64,000 nt of DNA, from positions 257,669-321,668 of the forward strand of contig WTPW01000333.1 of assembly GCA_009809945.1 (NCBI GenBank), given 5' to 3'. Positions 23,035 to 34,699 of the stretch are shown here, piece by piece. A program made the translations under genes and the position numbers. Below the pieces are notes generated by a model. It was given only the letters and a program-made list of their open reading frames with translations. It searched no databases and was not told where the DNA came from. The stretch's first letter is position 1, and each line of letters starts with the position of its first letter. The DNA is from Gigaspora margarita. Taxonomy: Eukaryota > Glomeromycota > Glomeromycetes > Diversisporales > Gigasporaceae.

Positions 23035-23700
23035 NNNNNNNNNNNNNNNNNNNNNNNNNNNNNNNNNNNNNNNNNNNNNNNNNNNNNNNNNNNNNNNNNN
23101 NNNNNNNNNNNNNNNNNNNNNNNNNNNNNNNNNNNNNNNNNNNNNNNNNNNNNNNNNNNNNNNNNNNNNNNNNNNNNNNNNNNNNNNNNNNNNNNNNNNN
23201 NNNNNNNNNNNNNNNNNNNNNNNNNNNNNNNNNNNNNNNNNNNNNNNNNNNNNNNNNNNNNNNNNNNNNNNNNNNNNNNNNNNNNNNNNNNNNNNNNNNN
23301 NNNNNNNNNNNNNNNNNNNNNNNNNNNNNNNNNNNNNNNNNNNNNNNNNNNNNNNNNNNNNNNNNNNNNNNNNNNNNNNNNNNNNNNNNNNNNNNNNNNN
23401 NNNNNNNNNNNNNNNNNNNNNNNNNNNNNNNNNNNNNNNNNNNNNNNNNNNNNNNNNNNNNNNNNNNNNNNNNNNNNNNNNNNNNNNNNNNNNNNNNNNN
23501 NNNNNNNNNNNNNNNNNNNNNNNNNNNNNNNNNNNNNNNNNNNNNNNNNNNNNNNNNNNNNNNNNNNNNNNNNNNNNNNNNNNNNNNNNNNNNNNNNNNN
23601 NNNNNNNNNNNNNNNNNNNNNNNNNNNNNNNNNNNNNNNNNNNNNNNNNNNNNNNNNNNNNNNNNNNNNNNNNNNNNNNNNNNNNNNNNNNNNNNNNNNN
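23035..23700. other. Assembly gap (666 N)
   Basis: Run of unknown bases inside the 5' non-coding part of the MULE. Open frames crossing it are artefacts. Its true length is unknown. Confidence 0.99.
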
Positions 23701-23739
23701 TTTTTTTTTGCTTTTTACTAATGGATATTCTAACAAAAA

Positions 23740-24120
23740 ATTGCACGTACTAACTTGTTTCTTGCCAAATCGTAATCAACGATTAAAAAAAAATAAAAAA
23801 TAAAATAAAATAAAAATTATATTAAAGAATACTCCTGTTGCATGCCAATGCCTACCTGCCGATTCGTGAAAATAAATATAAAATTAAAGATCAAAAAAAA
23901 AATAAAAAATAAAAAATAAAAAAAAAATTAAAATAAAACATACTCCTGTTGTATGCTAATGATTCATTACCTGACGATTCGTAAGAATAAAAGAGATAAA
24001 ATTTTGTTGCATGTCAATGCCTTAATTGCCTGCTGAATTCGTAAGAATCAAAAATACAGTATTAAATTAATAATGATAAAAATAAATTAAAAAATACTTC
24101 TATCGTGCCAATACCTCCAA
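23740..24120 (+). repeat. Subterminal tandem repeats of the MULE
   Basis: Three to four units of about 90-110 bp, each with ACTCCTGTTGCATGCCAATG .. CCTGCCGATTCGT(A)AGAAT and A-rich spacers (AAATAAAATAAA). They lie between the gap and the transposase start. They could be transposase binding sites or promoter repeats; this is inferred from position only. Confidence 0.6.
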
Positions 24121-24287
24121 ATACCCATTTAAAGATAAAATATATTAATAAAATATTTGTTATTAAGCGTATAGAAAAAGTTATAAAAGAGATGATCACA
24201 ATGTTATATCGCCTTCGTGTTAATATTGAGTTTTTTCATCTTTTATCTTTAAATTCCTCATAAAATAAATATTTAAAAAAATTTAAT

Positions 24288-26543
24288 ATGTCTAGTGAAT
24301 TTGACCCAATTGATATAATCGACGAAGCTATTTATGAAGATGAACAAATTGAAGATAAAAAAATTGAAGATTCAAATGATAATATAGAAATATATACTCA
24401 TCTTAACCTAAGCACGTATGAAGATTGGATCAAAAACGTTCTTCCTAATATTTCTGGAGCCCATTATGTTTGGCGTCTCAGACGAGAGAATAAAGAATAT
24501 CAGTTAAATGACAAATATTTATGTCATTGTGCTGGAAATCCTAGAACCGTAGCTCGCTCTGCTNATCAAAATTCGACAGGCCGCAACAAACCTNGACCCA
24601 TTCAGAAACNATCCAAGAAGGTCAGATGCAAATCCTACCTAAAAGTACAAAAACGTCGTAATGAAGAGGGTGATGCAGTTCAAATTATCCACTACACACT
24701 TCATAATGGACATGCGCCTGGAACTGATAAAGATCTGTGCAATATTCATTTGTCTCAACAGGCGAAGGAGTGGATAAGAGAAAGAGCAAGAGATGGGATG
24801 AAACCCACACAAATTGTATCAATGTTTCATAACCGAGTCAATCAATTATGTAACAATGACGATTTGAGTTCTTTGCCCTTAACCCAAAGACGGGATGCAT
24901 ATCTCTCCTATATCGATGTCTATAATATTGTCCATGATGAAATGAAAGGTAAATTAATAAATGTATAAAATAAAAAATATAAAATAATAAAATTAAATAT
25001 AAAATTAAAAATAAATTAAACTANATATTAAAATCTAATTAACTTACTAATTATTAAATGTTTTTTTACTTATTTTCATGGCTAAAAGGTGTAATTTATC
25101 TGGGTAATAAAGAAGAAGGTTATGGCGAAGATGTATCAGTAAATGAATGGATCGCCTCATCTCAAGAAGATGGATCGTATATTTGTAGTAATCTTACCTG
25201 GAATTNGAATTTAGGTTTTTTATATGGATTTCAAACTGAATTCCAGAAGCAAATACTCAAATCAAAGAGCNCCCAAACTGTTTGCATAGATGGAACGCAT
25301 GGCACAACATCGCATAATACACATCTTTTTANCATGCTTGTGCNGGATGATAATGGTGGTCAGGGTGTTCCTGTAGCACATCTAATTTCAGAAAAAAAAG
25401 CCAGTGAAACATTAATTTATTGGCTTACTAGTATAAAAAATAAGAATATAAATTGGAAACCTCACACCTTTCTTACAGATGACGATGATGCCCAGCAAAA
25501 AGCTATTAGAGAAATCTTTCCTAATGCGAGAATTTTACTTTGCCAATGGCATATAAAAAATGCCTGGCAAAAGAATAGAAGTAAAATTAACNGTNANAAT
25601 GATTATTTTGTAGAATATAACGATAGTACTTGTAAACGGACAAAGAAACAGGTAGCACAAAAGGCCACGTTAGATGGGCTTGGTGCTATAATGCGGCTTC
25701 GAGATATTCACAAGTACGAAATGTGTTTGATAACTATCTTCAACAGTGGGCTAATTATGGCGAATCAAAATGGGTAGAACATCTAAAAGAGAATATTATG
25801 TAAATTATGAAAAGTGGGTTGATGCTTATCGATTATATGAGCATCAGGAAATGAATACAACTAATTATATCGAATCTTGGCATAAAAAATTTAAGTATAC
25901 ATATCTAAGTGGCAAGCAAAATCATCGAATTGACACTTTAGTTTGGACTTTACGGGCAGCCTTAACGGATGCCGAGTTCGAATGTAAAGCTGCTGATTTG
26001 ATAATCGGAAGGATGAAACCACGACAAAAAGAACAACGGCGCCGAGAACTTGATAGTTCAAACTTAAAAAGTTTTAAAATGCCTAGTGGCCGATGTTATC
26101 TTGTAAAGTCACTGTCTACAAATGAAAATTATGAAATTAATATTAAAGATACTTTACGAGATAACATAAACTTAAAACCCGTAAATTTTGAATACGATTG
26201 TCCAGACTATAAATTCCGCAGAATAGGATGCAAACACATATTTTGTGTATGCCAAAAGTTCTACCCAGCACCAGTACCTGAAGTTTCGTATATTCAAGAA
26301 ACAGAAAAGCCCAAGCAAGTTGATGATGTGTCTTTTGAAGATTGGGTTAATGCAATTCGAAGAGTTTGGGATCACCATGGTCAAGAAGAAAGAAATTTAA
26401 TTAATGCNGCCNATTTAGAATCGATTGTAAGTACAGGAATAAAAAGAAAATCTAAAATTCATTTATATGATAATTGTCCTATTCCCGAATCTGAGTTAAA
26501 AGGCACTAATTATAACATAAAAAAACAACTAAACTCTAAGTAA
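24288..26543 (+). pseudogene. MULE transposase (frameshifted)
   Basis: DDE transposase that cuts and joins at the element's TIRs. Exon 1 is 24288-24948; a 140-bp intron (24949-25088, GTAAAT..AAAAG) leads to exon 2 with the frame kept (EMK-GVIYLG). Seen in order: acidic start; a FAR1/WRKY-GCM1-like zinc module (CHCAGN, KKVRCKSYLKV, HNGHAPGT); the catalytic core with Asp in CIDGTHG, Asp in FLTDDDDAQ, CQWHIKNAW, and the likely Glu in NYIESWH; and a C-terminal SWIM-like finger CPDYKFRRIGCKH whose first Cys is replaced by Tyr. The frame changes twice. The segment WAWCYNAASRYSQVRNVFDN..KWVEHL (about 25637-25785) is out of frame with both its left and right neighbours. Several N bases lie in codons. 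Either the copy is dead or the consensus is poor. Confidence 0.85.
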
Positions 26544-26819
26544 TAAATTAATATAAAGCANTAATATAGATAGAGATAGCTCAATAATTAATTTTTTCTT
26601 CTTTCGCATATAAATAAAGTTTAAATTATAATAAAGTTCATAGATACTAAAGCGTAATTTTATTTAATACTTAACTTTCCCATAAGTATAAAGTGCCTAA
26701 TTTTTTCTGGTGAACTTAATTTTTTTTCGCNTTTATAAAAAATTATAGGATAAATTGATTTCGCATAAGTATTCGTGTAAAGTAGTACGTATTATTAATT
26801 AAAAAAAAGATAATCATTT
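26544..26819. other. 3' non-coding part of the MULE
   Basis: AT-rich sequence between the transposase stop and the right TIR. No further gene seen. Confidence 0.6.
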
Positions 26820-26908
26820 CAACATTTTATCGTGAACGATTCTGATTGGCCAGGTCACACGTAGATGATCACAGAACATCACGTACTGATGCGCAAATAG
26901 ATGCACTC
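26820..26908. repeat. MULE right terminal inverted repeat
   Basis: Complement of the left TIR with one mismatch over 89 bp, ending GCGCAAATAGATGCACTC and followed by the duplicated ATAGATTAG (26909-26917). Confidence 0.95.
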
Positions 26909-27057
26909 ATAGATTAGTAAGATCTGCAATACTGTACTAAAATGTAATGTGTGAAACAATTAAAGTTAATAAATAAATAATTTAAGTTAAATAAATTAAA
27001 ATTGTCATTATTATGTATAATTTCTGGTATATAGTAGCAAATATGATCTGTAATACT

Positions 27058-27073
27058 AATAATCATCACTGCT
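27058..27073. repeat. Left 16-bp target duplication of the SINE
   Basis: AATAATCATCACTGCT, identical to 27611-27626 beyond the poly(A) tail. Confidence 0.92.
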
Positions 27074-27578
27074 AGACCTCGGGTCCGATAGCATAGCGGT
27101 TACGCTTCGAGGTCGCAAATCGTAAGATTGCCGGTTCGAGTCCCATTGGCAGCGAACGCTAATTCTTATTAGGGAAGTGCAACACCGCGGAACCAGGGAC
27201 CCGGGACATCTACGGATGGACTTAATGAAGTAATTGGTGTAACAAACCTAGTGTGGCTTAACTTGTTAGTTTGNATCGATGATTTGTCTAACCGAAGTCA
27301 CGAGACGTAGTGAAGATCATGTCATGAACTCCTGGCGGCGTTTTCCGGAGACTAGGGCCAGGTTGGTCGGTAGGATTCCGAAGTCCGGGGTTAAAACTTG
27401 GAAATTAAGACTATATAGGACTAGTTGTCCTACCATAGCTAACTTTAGGCCTCGGGTAAAGTAGCCCGAGCCTTTCTTCCCCTCCTATTAATGTTGTACC
27501 TATTATATGTATACATATTTAATATGTAATTTCATTAATTAATAAAACGTAACGGAGGCATGGTCTCAGTTGTAAAAC

Positions 27579-27610
<32 letters not shown>
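27074..27610 (+). mobile_element. tRNA-derived SINE with poly(A) tail
   Basis: Inserted between perfect 16-bp duplications. The head is tRNA-like: an A-box match TAGCATAGCGG (27089-27099) and a perfect B-box GGTTCGAGTCC (27133-27143), the internal promoter of RNA polymerase III. The body of about 430 bp is clearly GC-richer than its surroundings and includes a strong hairpin at about 27446-27475 (CCTCGGG/CCCGAG). The tail is 29 A (27582-27610). It encodes no protein; the 61-codon frame in it is chance. A SINE needs a partner LINE for reverse transcription; none is visible here. One ambiguous base at 27274. It could alternatively be a retrocopy of a structured RNA, but the A/B boxes favour a SINE. 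Confidence 0.88.
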
Positions 27611-27614
<4 letters not shown>

Positions 27615-27694
27615 ATCATCACTGCTGGTTATAGTTAGCAATATTCATAATGAAATTATAAAATTCGAATTTGAATTCTCAATAACTATTTATC
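27611..27694. repeat. Sequence repeated exactly at the window end
   Basis: Starting with the right target duplication, these 84 bases are identical to 63917-64000, which also follow a poly(A) run. See finding on a possible misjoin. Confidence 0.9.
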
Positions 27695-28979
27695 CAAATG
27701 AGCTAAAATTTTTAATGTAGATAGATATAAGATTGATCTATATTATATTAAAATTTTAGCTAAATTGGTTTAGTTTTTTTTTACTTAGGCAGTTTTGCCA
27801 GTATTTTATTAAAATTCTAAGCATATTGCTACATTAATACATTGTTTACTTCTAATTTGCAAACCTGACATCACCTGGCTGCCTTAACAGTGTCCAAGTG
27901 CAACTGCTATACTAATTTGAAGACTAATTTAAAAACTAGAGGCTATGTTAAACTAGTCTAAGTGCTATACCAAAATGGCTTTTTCTCTCCTTTGTATTCC
28001 TTTAACTAACAAGAATTTAATAAGGACAAAATAAGAAGAAAGATTAGAGAAAAAAAACAAAAGCCAAGAAAACAAGAAATAAAAAAAAAGATAAATGAAC
28101 AAAATAAAAAATGGAAGAGAAAAACAAAAAAGAAAAAAAACCACATAGTATAAACACAAAGGCTAATCTAACAAAAAACAAAACAAAACAAAAATGAAAA
28201 AAGAATACACTATTATAATCTGTATCAGGCTTAGTAAAAATTATATAACAAATACAACTATTGTATATCTCCACTTTAAAGCTATGCTTTAATTTACATC
28301 TTTTTTCTGATCAAGCATCCAATCAGATATCCCTTAACTATCAACTAGAGCAATATCATATAGAGTAGTACTGATACCGTATCCATAAGCAAACACATTA
28401 CGGGTTGCATTCTACTGGGTCTGTCTGAATTTGGAAAAATAAACAATGCTGATCTTTTGGAGGGTAAACCAAATCCTACTTTTTATCAAAAATTTTGAAA
28501 AATTAGTAAAGAAATGAGAAAAGTAAAACAGAGGAATCACTTGTAAAAAATTTAGAGGAGTGTGTGGTCAGAAAACATATTTCTTTGTTGTTCTCTATTA
28601 TATTGTTGCAGGTTACTTTATCGACAGAGTAGAAGTAATGGCACCACCAAAATTTTTTTACAAGGGCACTACCTCCTGCTAGTTAACTTGTACCAAAATG
28701 CTTTTGACTTGCATGCCAAATATATCAAAGGAGTTTCTTAGAAAAGTTAAGTTAACCTCTGTAAAAACCATAGGTCCTGCGATACTTAACATCTCTCCAA
28801 CAAAAACTTTTGTTTTCTTTTGTCAGAAAATTTGGTCCAAGTAATCATCGAAAAGAGTTTAATTATGTTAGTATGAAAATCAAATTAGTAGTTCTTGCAA
28901 AATTGCTTAAAAACTGCATATAATTTTTTTAAAATATTTTAGAGTAAATTAATTTTTAACGATTGAAAGTAGTCATTGC
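27695..28979. other. Non-coding stretch
   Basis: No gene recognised. A short hairpin lies at about 27700-27768 (GAGCTAAAATTTTTAATG with its complement). 28020-28200 is A/G-rich low-complexity DNA that generates spurious hydrophobic frames on the minus strand. Confidence 0.4.
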
Positions 28980-29320
28980 ATGTAAAGTCCAAATTTTACT
29001 ATATAAATCGATTATGATAGCTTAAGTAAACTTATTTGGGTGTCATAATACATATATTTCCAAATTTTTATCCAAATTGGAGAACTTTTTATTAATTAAC
29101 TTTTAATTTTTACATTTATTAAATTTATTTTTTTTAAAAAATTTAACTTTTTCATTGAACATAAAAATCAAAAGTCAAATAATTAAAAATTCTTCAATAC
29201 TAATAAAAATTTTAGAGTAAGTGTATTTTAATCTACTAAAAAGTTTACTTAAGTGATTATAATCAATTCATATAGTAAAATGTTGGCTTTACTATATAGC
29301 AACTGTTGTCAATCATACAG
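28980..29320. mobile_element. Fold-back derived from MITE family H
   Basis: The left half (CCAAATTTTACTATATAAATC .. TTAAGTAAACTTATT, limits approximate) matches the interior of family H, and the right half is its inverted copy (AAGTTTACTTAAGTGATTAT .. TATAGTAAAATG). Ends near 29320 read GTAGCTTATTTTCAGG, the family H terminus. Non-coding. Confidence 0.6.
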
Positions 29321-30545
29321 TAGCTTATTTTCAGGTCACAAATGTTTTTGTGCTTTTTTACATATTAAAATTTGATTAGTCAATAGTCTTATCACTAGGG
29401 AGTATGATCTGTGTAAACTCTAATTACATGACTTACTACACTTTCCTAAAATTTTAATCACAGAATCCTGTAATCAGAATAGATTTATATTACTATAAAA
29501 GTTCTATAATTTATTAAATAATTATAGACAATTTAGTAACACAAATTTATTATGGTTTTAGGATCCTGTAATTAGATTTTAACAATTTTAGGCTTGCTAG
29601 AATCATCGCATTGAGAGGATCATTTTGGTAGTTAAATAATCAAATTTGGTCCAGTAGATTAAAAGTTATTTACTATTAAATATTATATCTAACTTTTTAA
29701 TAATCATAAAATCTGATTGGATAATTGGGGTATCAGGTGTGGGTGGGTGGGGGTAGGCTCATAGTAAACAAAAATCAGCTAATTTCTGGAAGTTCCCTAA
29801 GATTTGGCTTGAGTTTCAGGCTGTTTTTTATTTGCTTCTGATTTTTTAATTTGCTTTGAACATTAGTATATTTAAGCACCAGCTACAAAGAAATAGTACC
29901 AGAATTTTTATAAAGTTCTAGATCAGATTCTAGTGCTTTCCCTTTATTAAGTTACTCTATTTCTGATCACAATTCTTCATTTGTAAAGATTGGACTGTGA
30001 GGTAACTTTGAATAGTCCTAGATAAAGTAGATGGAGTTAGTATAGTAGGTGGTAAGTTGGTTGTTTAATACTTTGTAGGTCAAATCTTTGTATTTTATTG
30101 TGGCTTTAAATAGTTAGAATTAATAGCATCAAGATTAAGTAGCCATATTCCTGTTGTCTAGAAAGCATTACATATTGCTGTGGCATGTTAACTTAATATA
30201 GCATGTTTAAATATATTAGTGAATATGTATTTGGTCACTAGTTTGCTATTATTAGTAAAAAAAAGCTTGTTATATTCACTGTTATTAGCTTTTTTGAGCT
30301 AGGCAAAAGGTAATTCATTTTTATTAATAAATCTTTAATTATATCTACAAAATATCCTTATGCTATTGCCTAGCTCTATTTACTTCTAAAACTTAAAAAC
30401 AATTGCTTATTTTTATTTTTTATTATATAAATATAATACTTAAATATCTCTTTTTGTTTATTATTAAATAGTACATCTTTACTTATAATATTTCTAACTT
30501 TCTTTAATATTAAATTTAATGCAATGTTATATTATAATTTATAAA
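29321..30545. other. Non-coding stretch
   Basis: No gene recognised. Around 29590-29670 a block (GAGAGGATCATTTTGGTAGT .. TTTGGTCCAGTAGATTAAA) recurs inverted at about 18825-18900, and 29740-29800 resembles 18475-18530. These two pairs may be the same decayed element in two places. Confidence 0.4.
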
Positions 30546-31520
30546 GGGAATTGCTATTTCTACAATAGTATTTTGCTATTTTCACAATTGTTATACATAA
30601 ATTTCTATTTTTAGAACATAATATATTATAAATCAAATTCTAACCCTAACCTTTACTTTAACTCTAATCTAACCCCAATTCTAAAACTAATAAGTAGACC
30701 TTTTTTGGCTTCTAATTCAAAGTTGTAAAGCTCATTTTTCTGATTCGAATGGTAGTTAAATCATCAAAATCAGGCCAGTGGATCCCAAGATACTTGGAAG
30801 AACATAAGGATTAGCAAATTTACTGTTATACAAACTATTCATTTTTTACATCCATTTTGAAAAGTTTTTTAATGTAGAAAAAAATTTTACAAAGAAAATA
30901 ATAAATTTCATTTTAAGAAACTAAAATTTTTTGAGCCAAAGAACAACTTTACTTAAAAGGCCAAAGCCAATTGTGATAATAAAATTCTGCGCAAATCATG
31001 ATTTTCCGTTTGATAGCTTTTATATTTGTTTTTTTTACATATGTTTTAAAAAGTTTTTTTATTGTAACAACGAATTTTACTAAGGAAATAGTCAAACTTG
31101 TCTTAAGAAACTAGCATTTTTTTGAGCTAAAAAACAACTTTACTTAAGAGCCCAAAGCCAATTGTAATAATAAAATTCTGCACAAATCATAATTACAGTT
31201 GATAGTTTTTTTATAATATTTTGTGTAATAGTAAAATTGCTAATCCTTATATTCTCTTCTTTGATTCCAAGAATCTTGGGATCCATTGGGCTGATTTTGA
31301 TAATTTAAGTACTATTAGAATCAGAAAAATAGGCTCTACAACTATTAACTAGAAGCCAAAAAAGATTTACTTATTAGTTTTAGAGTTATAGTTAGAGTTA
31401 GAGTTAGAGTTAAGAGTAAAATTAGAAGTAGAATTAGATTTATTATTTTGATCTAAAGTTAGAAATTTTTGTGTAACTGTTGTAGAAATAGCAAATATTA
31501 TTGTGGAAATAGCAATTCCC
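30546..31520. mobile_element. 975-bp fold-back element with telomere-like words in its arms
   Basis: Arms of about 280-300 nt: left starts GGGAATTGCTATTTCTACAA, right ends with its complement (GGGAATTGCTATTTCCACAA). Flanks TTATAAA / ATTATAAA suggest an 8-9-bp target duplication. Both arms contain CTAACCCTAACC-type degenerate repeats (30640-30690; complement at 31375-31420). The loop holds a direct duplication of about 180 bp (about 30850-31015 and 31045-31210, GAACAACTTTACTTAAAAGG versus AAACAACTTTACTTAAGAGC). No protein. Confidence 0.8.
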
Positions 31521-32395
31521 ATTATAAAATATAAGCTTTTTATTACTATATAAAACTTAATCATAAAACAATACAGAACTTTAGCTATGAACAACAAACT
31601 GTATAAGTTTTAGATCAAAGTTGGATTCTTCAATACATTTTTTTATAGTGCATTTTTTTTGCATTTTGAGAACTAAGAAACATCCAAACAATAATAAAAT
31701 TTTATTTTTTTTAGTTTTTTATTGTTTAGAAAACTATTAATCTATTATATAACTATGATTCATTTCTTGTATAGTTTACTAAGTGGTTATTTTTTGGTAT
31801 AATAAGAGTATACTTACTTTTTGCAGGCTATTAGGTGTGAACGACTTAAGGTAGATTTATAGTTTTTTTTATTCTAGTGCTTATTCAGAAATCAAAAAGA
31901 AAAGTTGTCTTAAAAAACATTAAAAAACATTAAAAAACATTACTCTGGCTGCCTACTATATATAAATTATAGAAATAAATATATCTACAAAATTATATAG
32001 CAAAGAACTATATATAATAATAATTAAATTAAGCAATAAAATTTTTAAAAAAATTTTTAGTAGCAAAATCTAATATATGCATGGTAATAACATAAAAATC
32101 CAAATAGAAGATAGGTACGTAATTGGGCCTGTGAAAAAGTCAACTGAATTCTTGGCTAGCTTACTTAGGATAATAGTACAATAAAAAATTATACAAAGTA
32201 ATAAAGTATAGGATGTCCTGCTAGCTCCAACTCAGTTCAAGCATGTTTAAACCAAAATCAGTTAAACTCAAGGTTGTAATCATATGATTTATTTAAATAA
32301 TTTGATGAATTGCCTCAAATTAGTATTAAAAAATTCTGTGCCAAGTTGTGTCGATCATGATTAGTAAAATTAAGTATTTATAGTTATAGAAGGAC
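31521..32395. other. Non-coding stretch
   Basis: No gene recognised. A 10-bp unit TTAAAAAACA is repeated three times near 31911-31941. Otherwise ordinary AT-rich sequence. Confidence 0.4.
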
Positions 32396-32889
32396 CATAT
32401 TGGCAGATTTGATTTTCTGGGCTTTTTTTTGATTAACTGTTACATAAAAATTTGTTCCTAAGTAACATTAAAAACTAACAAACGAAGCACTGGTTATAAC
32501 TAACAAAAGAGCTTTTTTGACATCTAGACAAGTTAAAAACCAATAAAATTCAATAAAAGAGCTATGCTAAGCTTTAGAAAGAAGTACTTTTACCGTTTAT
32601 TGAAATACTTGGGTGTTTTAGGAAAGGACAATGGGTTATGATGGGTTGGCAACTTCAAGGATAAATTCAGAAGCAAATTTTTTAAAAAATGAACTTTTTA
32701 ATATACATTTGGCTTTTAATTAAATACAAAAGTGCTATAATTATCTATGTATTTAATTATAAATACAAGATTAGTTAAAAAGGACATTCTTATGAAAATT
32801 TGCACTGTACTAAATTTAAGTATGAAATTTCTTTGATAATCCTCAATCATGATTGTTTGATTTTGGGGTTAATCAAATCAGCTGATATG
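32396..32889 (+). mobile_element. TIR element family R1, copy C
   Basis: Ends CATATTGGCAGATTTGATT (left) and, complemented, CATATCAGCTGATTTGATT (right). The interior aligns with copy A (4831-5310), for example CTAACAAACGAAGCACTGG and GAAAGAAGTACTTTTACCG, and with the hairpin around 32693-32785. Non-coding. Confidence 0.7.
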
Positions 32890-33787
32890 TTTTGTATGGT
32901 TGACTGATGCGAATAAGTTGTCCAGAATAACTTATTTATGCAGTTTAAAATACTTTTTGAGAAAGTAACATTTCATAAACAAAAATTTACTGTAAAGTCA
33001 TTTCTAGCTTCGAAAGAATGTCCATGTTTATCGTACAAAAATAGTTGAAAACAATCAGAAACCCTAATAACTTCACATAGAAGCAAACATTTCGTTATTT
33101 ATTAATATGATAGTTTATAATTTTATTTATATAAAGTTTTGTCTGTTCGATAATAGTTTAATTAACATAACGGTAGATTCTGTTAACTCCCCAAAATTCA
33201 AGATATTTAATTTTAGGATGCATAGTATGTATCAGTATGTTAGAGTACTAAAATATATATAATCTAAATTTGGGTTTGATTAAATTTTAGACGTATGGAT
33301 TGGTCATTAGTCACATATTGTTTGACATAAATAAGTCAACCATATGAATGTTCTCTTATGAAGGTTTACAGGCAAGTTATGTAAATGGTGTGTGCGATAC
33401 TCAGTATTTGATTGGATAATTATTCCCCGTGACTTGATTTTTATATTTATACACAATGACAATTATCGTTATCATTCTGCATAAGTTTAAAAGTAATAGG
33501 TGCAAGTTATAGATTTTTGCTCAGAATGGTATTCTGCAAATGCATTTGCTAATGCTATTTTCTAATCAAAGTTAATGAAGGTATAAATCATGTCTCTGCA
33601 AAATGCATTTGCTGATGTATCTTATTTCTTTTAATCCAAGAACTATAACAAGATCCAAAGACATCATAATTTTTTGAAAATATGGACTAAGTACAGAACA
33701 AAAATGATACCTTTTTCAAAACCAATTTTTTTGAATAAATCAATTTAAAAGAAGATTAAGATTGTTTTTACTTAAGATACAAAAGTA
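32890..33787. other. Non-coding stretch
   Basis: No gene recognised. At 33168 a sequence CATAACGGTAGATTCTGTTA resembles the left end of the 1.56-kb element at 19356, perhaps a solo end. Confidence 0.4.
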
Positions 33788-33915
33788 CTGTAAACTGCCG
33801 TATAAACAACCCAGATCTGTTATATTCCACCAAAAAATTAATTAGTAAAAAAGGAAAATAATTAGTAAAAATGAGGGGTTTTGATATGTGAGGGTGTTTA
33901 TATGGCAGTTTACGG
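33788..33915. mobile_element. TA-flanked MITE, 128 bp
   Basis: TIRs CTGTAAACTGCCGTATAAAC and, at the right complemented, CCGTAAACTGCCATATAAAC. TA at 33786-33787 and 33916-33917. Non-coding. Confidence 0.85.
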
Positions 33916-33917
33916 TA

Positions 33918-34699
33918 GTTGTATTAATAAAATTGTGCATTATAGCTCTTTAATGGTTGCATTTTCTTATAGTTTATAAAAATTGATTTTCTGAAGATTT
34001 TTGTTTGTCAATCTCATTCCTTTTTCTAGCACCTAGCTCTATAGTCTACATAGAAAGTTCATCCGTTAAAGCTATTTCTTTTTTTTGTTTTCAAATTTAT
34101 TAAAATTATTCTAAATAAGAACCAAAGAAGTTATTATAGTTTTCTTGCAATATACATCTGCTGATGTTTTTCTATATTCGATATATGCTTGCGTTTTATG
34201 AATAATCAAGTTTAAGTTTTGACTATTTCATTTATCCGTCTTGAAGTTAATATCTGTATTTCAGGCCCTTGAAGTTGCACTGACTAAAATTAGATCATCT
34301 TGTATGCATTAATTTTAGACAATTTTAAGCAGGTTTAACTTCATGTGTTTGAAGTAAGCATGACATTACTAAGAAAATTATTTAATTAGTTTATACTTTA
34401 CAACATATTACTAGGGACTGAAACAAATTCAAGTGATGATATACCAGGAACGGAGTGATATTGAAAATTTCACGAAGCATATAGTTATAAGGCATTTGAA
34501 AAGATATGCATCTGCAAAATCTCATAAACAATTGGACAATGCATTAAACGCAATAAAAATGTGAATTTTTGCACTTAAACATCATGATATGCATCACATA
34601 GTACTATATTTTTCTGTTGTATGAGACAAACATTGCTATAATATGATCACTATAACAATGCCTTTTTTTTTATTGTCTTTCAGAATTGCACTAACTAAA
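33918..34699. other. Non-coding stretch with scattered short repeats
   Basis: No gene recognised. Words such as TGCAAAATGCATTTGCTGATG (limits approximate) recur loosely between 33535 and 34545, suggesting a decayed repeat. Confidence 0.35.

Larger units (their letters stand above)
22341..26908 (+). mobile_element. MULE (Mutator-like) DNA transposon, 4.57 kb
   Basis: Complete-ended element: 89-bp terminal inverted repeats (22341-22429 and 26820-26908, starting GAGTGCATCTATTTGCGCAT) differ at one base, and a perfect 9-bp target duplication flanks it. It encodes a MULE transposase at 24288-26543, carries a nested MITE (22830-22959), an assembly gap (23035-23700) and AT-rich tandem repeats (about 23740-24120). 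Nearly identical TIRs suggest recent movement. The transposase frame is broken in this consensus, so this copy may be non-autonomous or the sequence imperfect. Confidence 0.92.

Noticed and set aside
22949-23803. Long open frames spanning 22949-23803 on both strands
   Set aside because: They consist almost wholly of the N gap; no coding evidence on either side.
27074-27150. Free-standing tRNA gene
   Set aside because: A and B boxes are present but the cloverleaf does not close into an acceptor stem, and the sequence continues into a body, poly(A) and target duplication, so it is a SINE head.
27279-27464. 61-codon frame in the SINE body
   Set aside because: Lies within a non-coding retroposon; arginine-rich composition only reflects higher GC.
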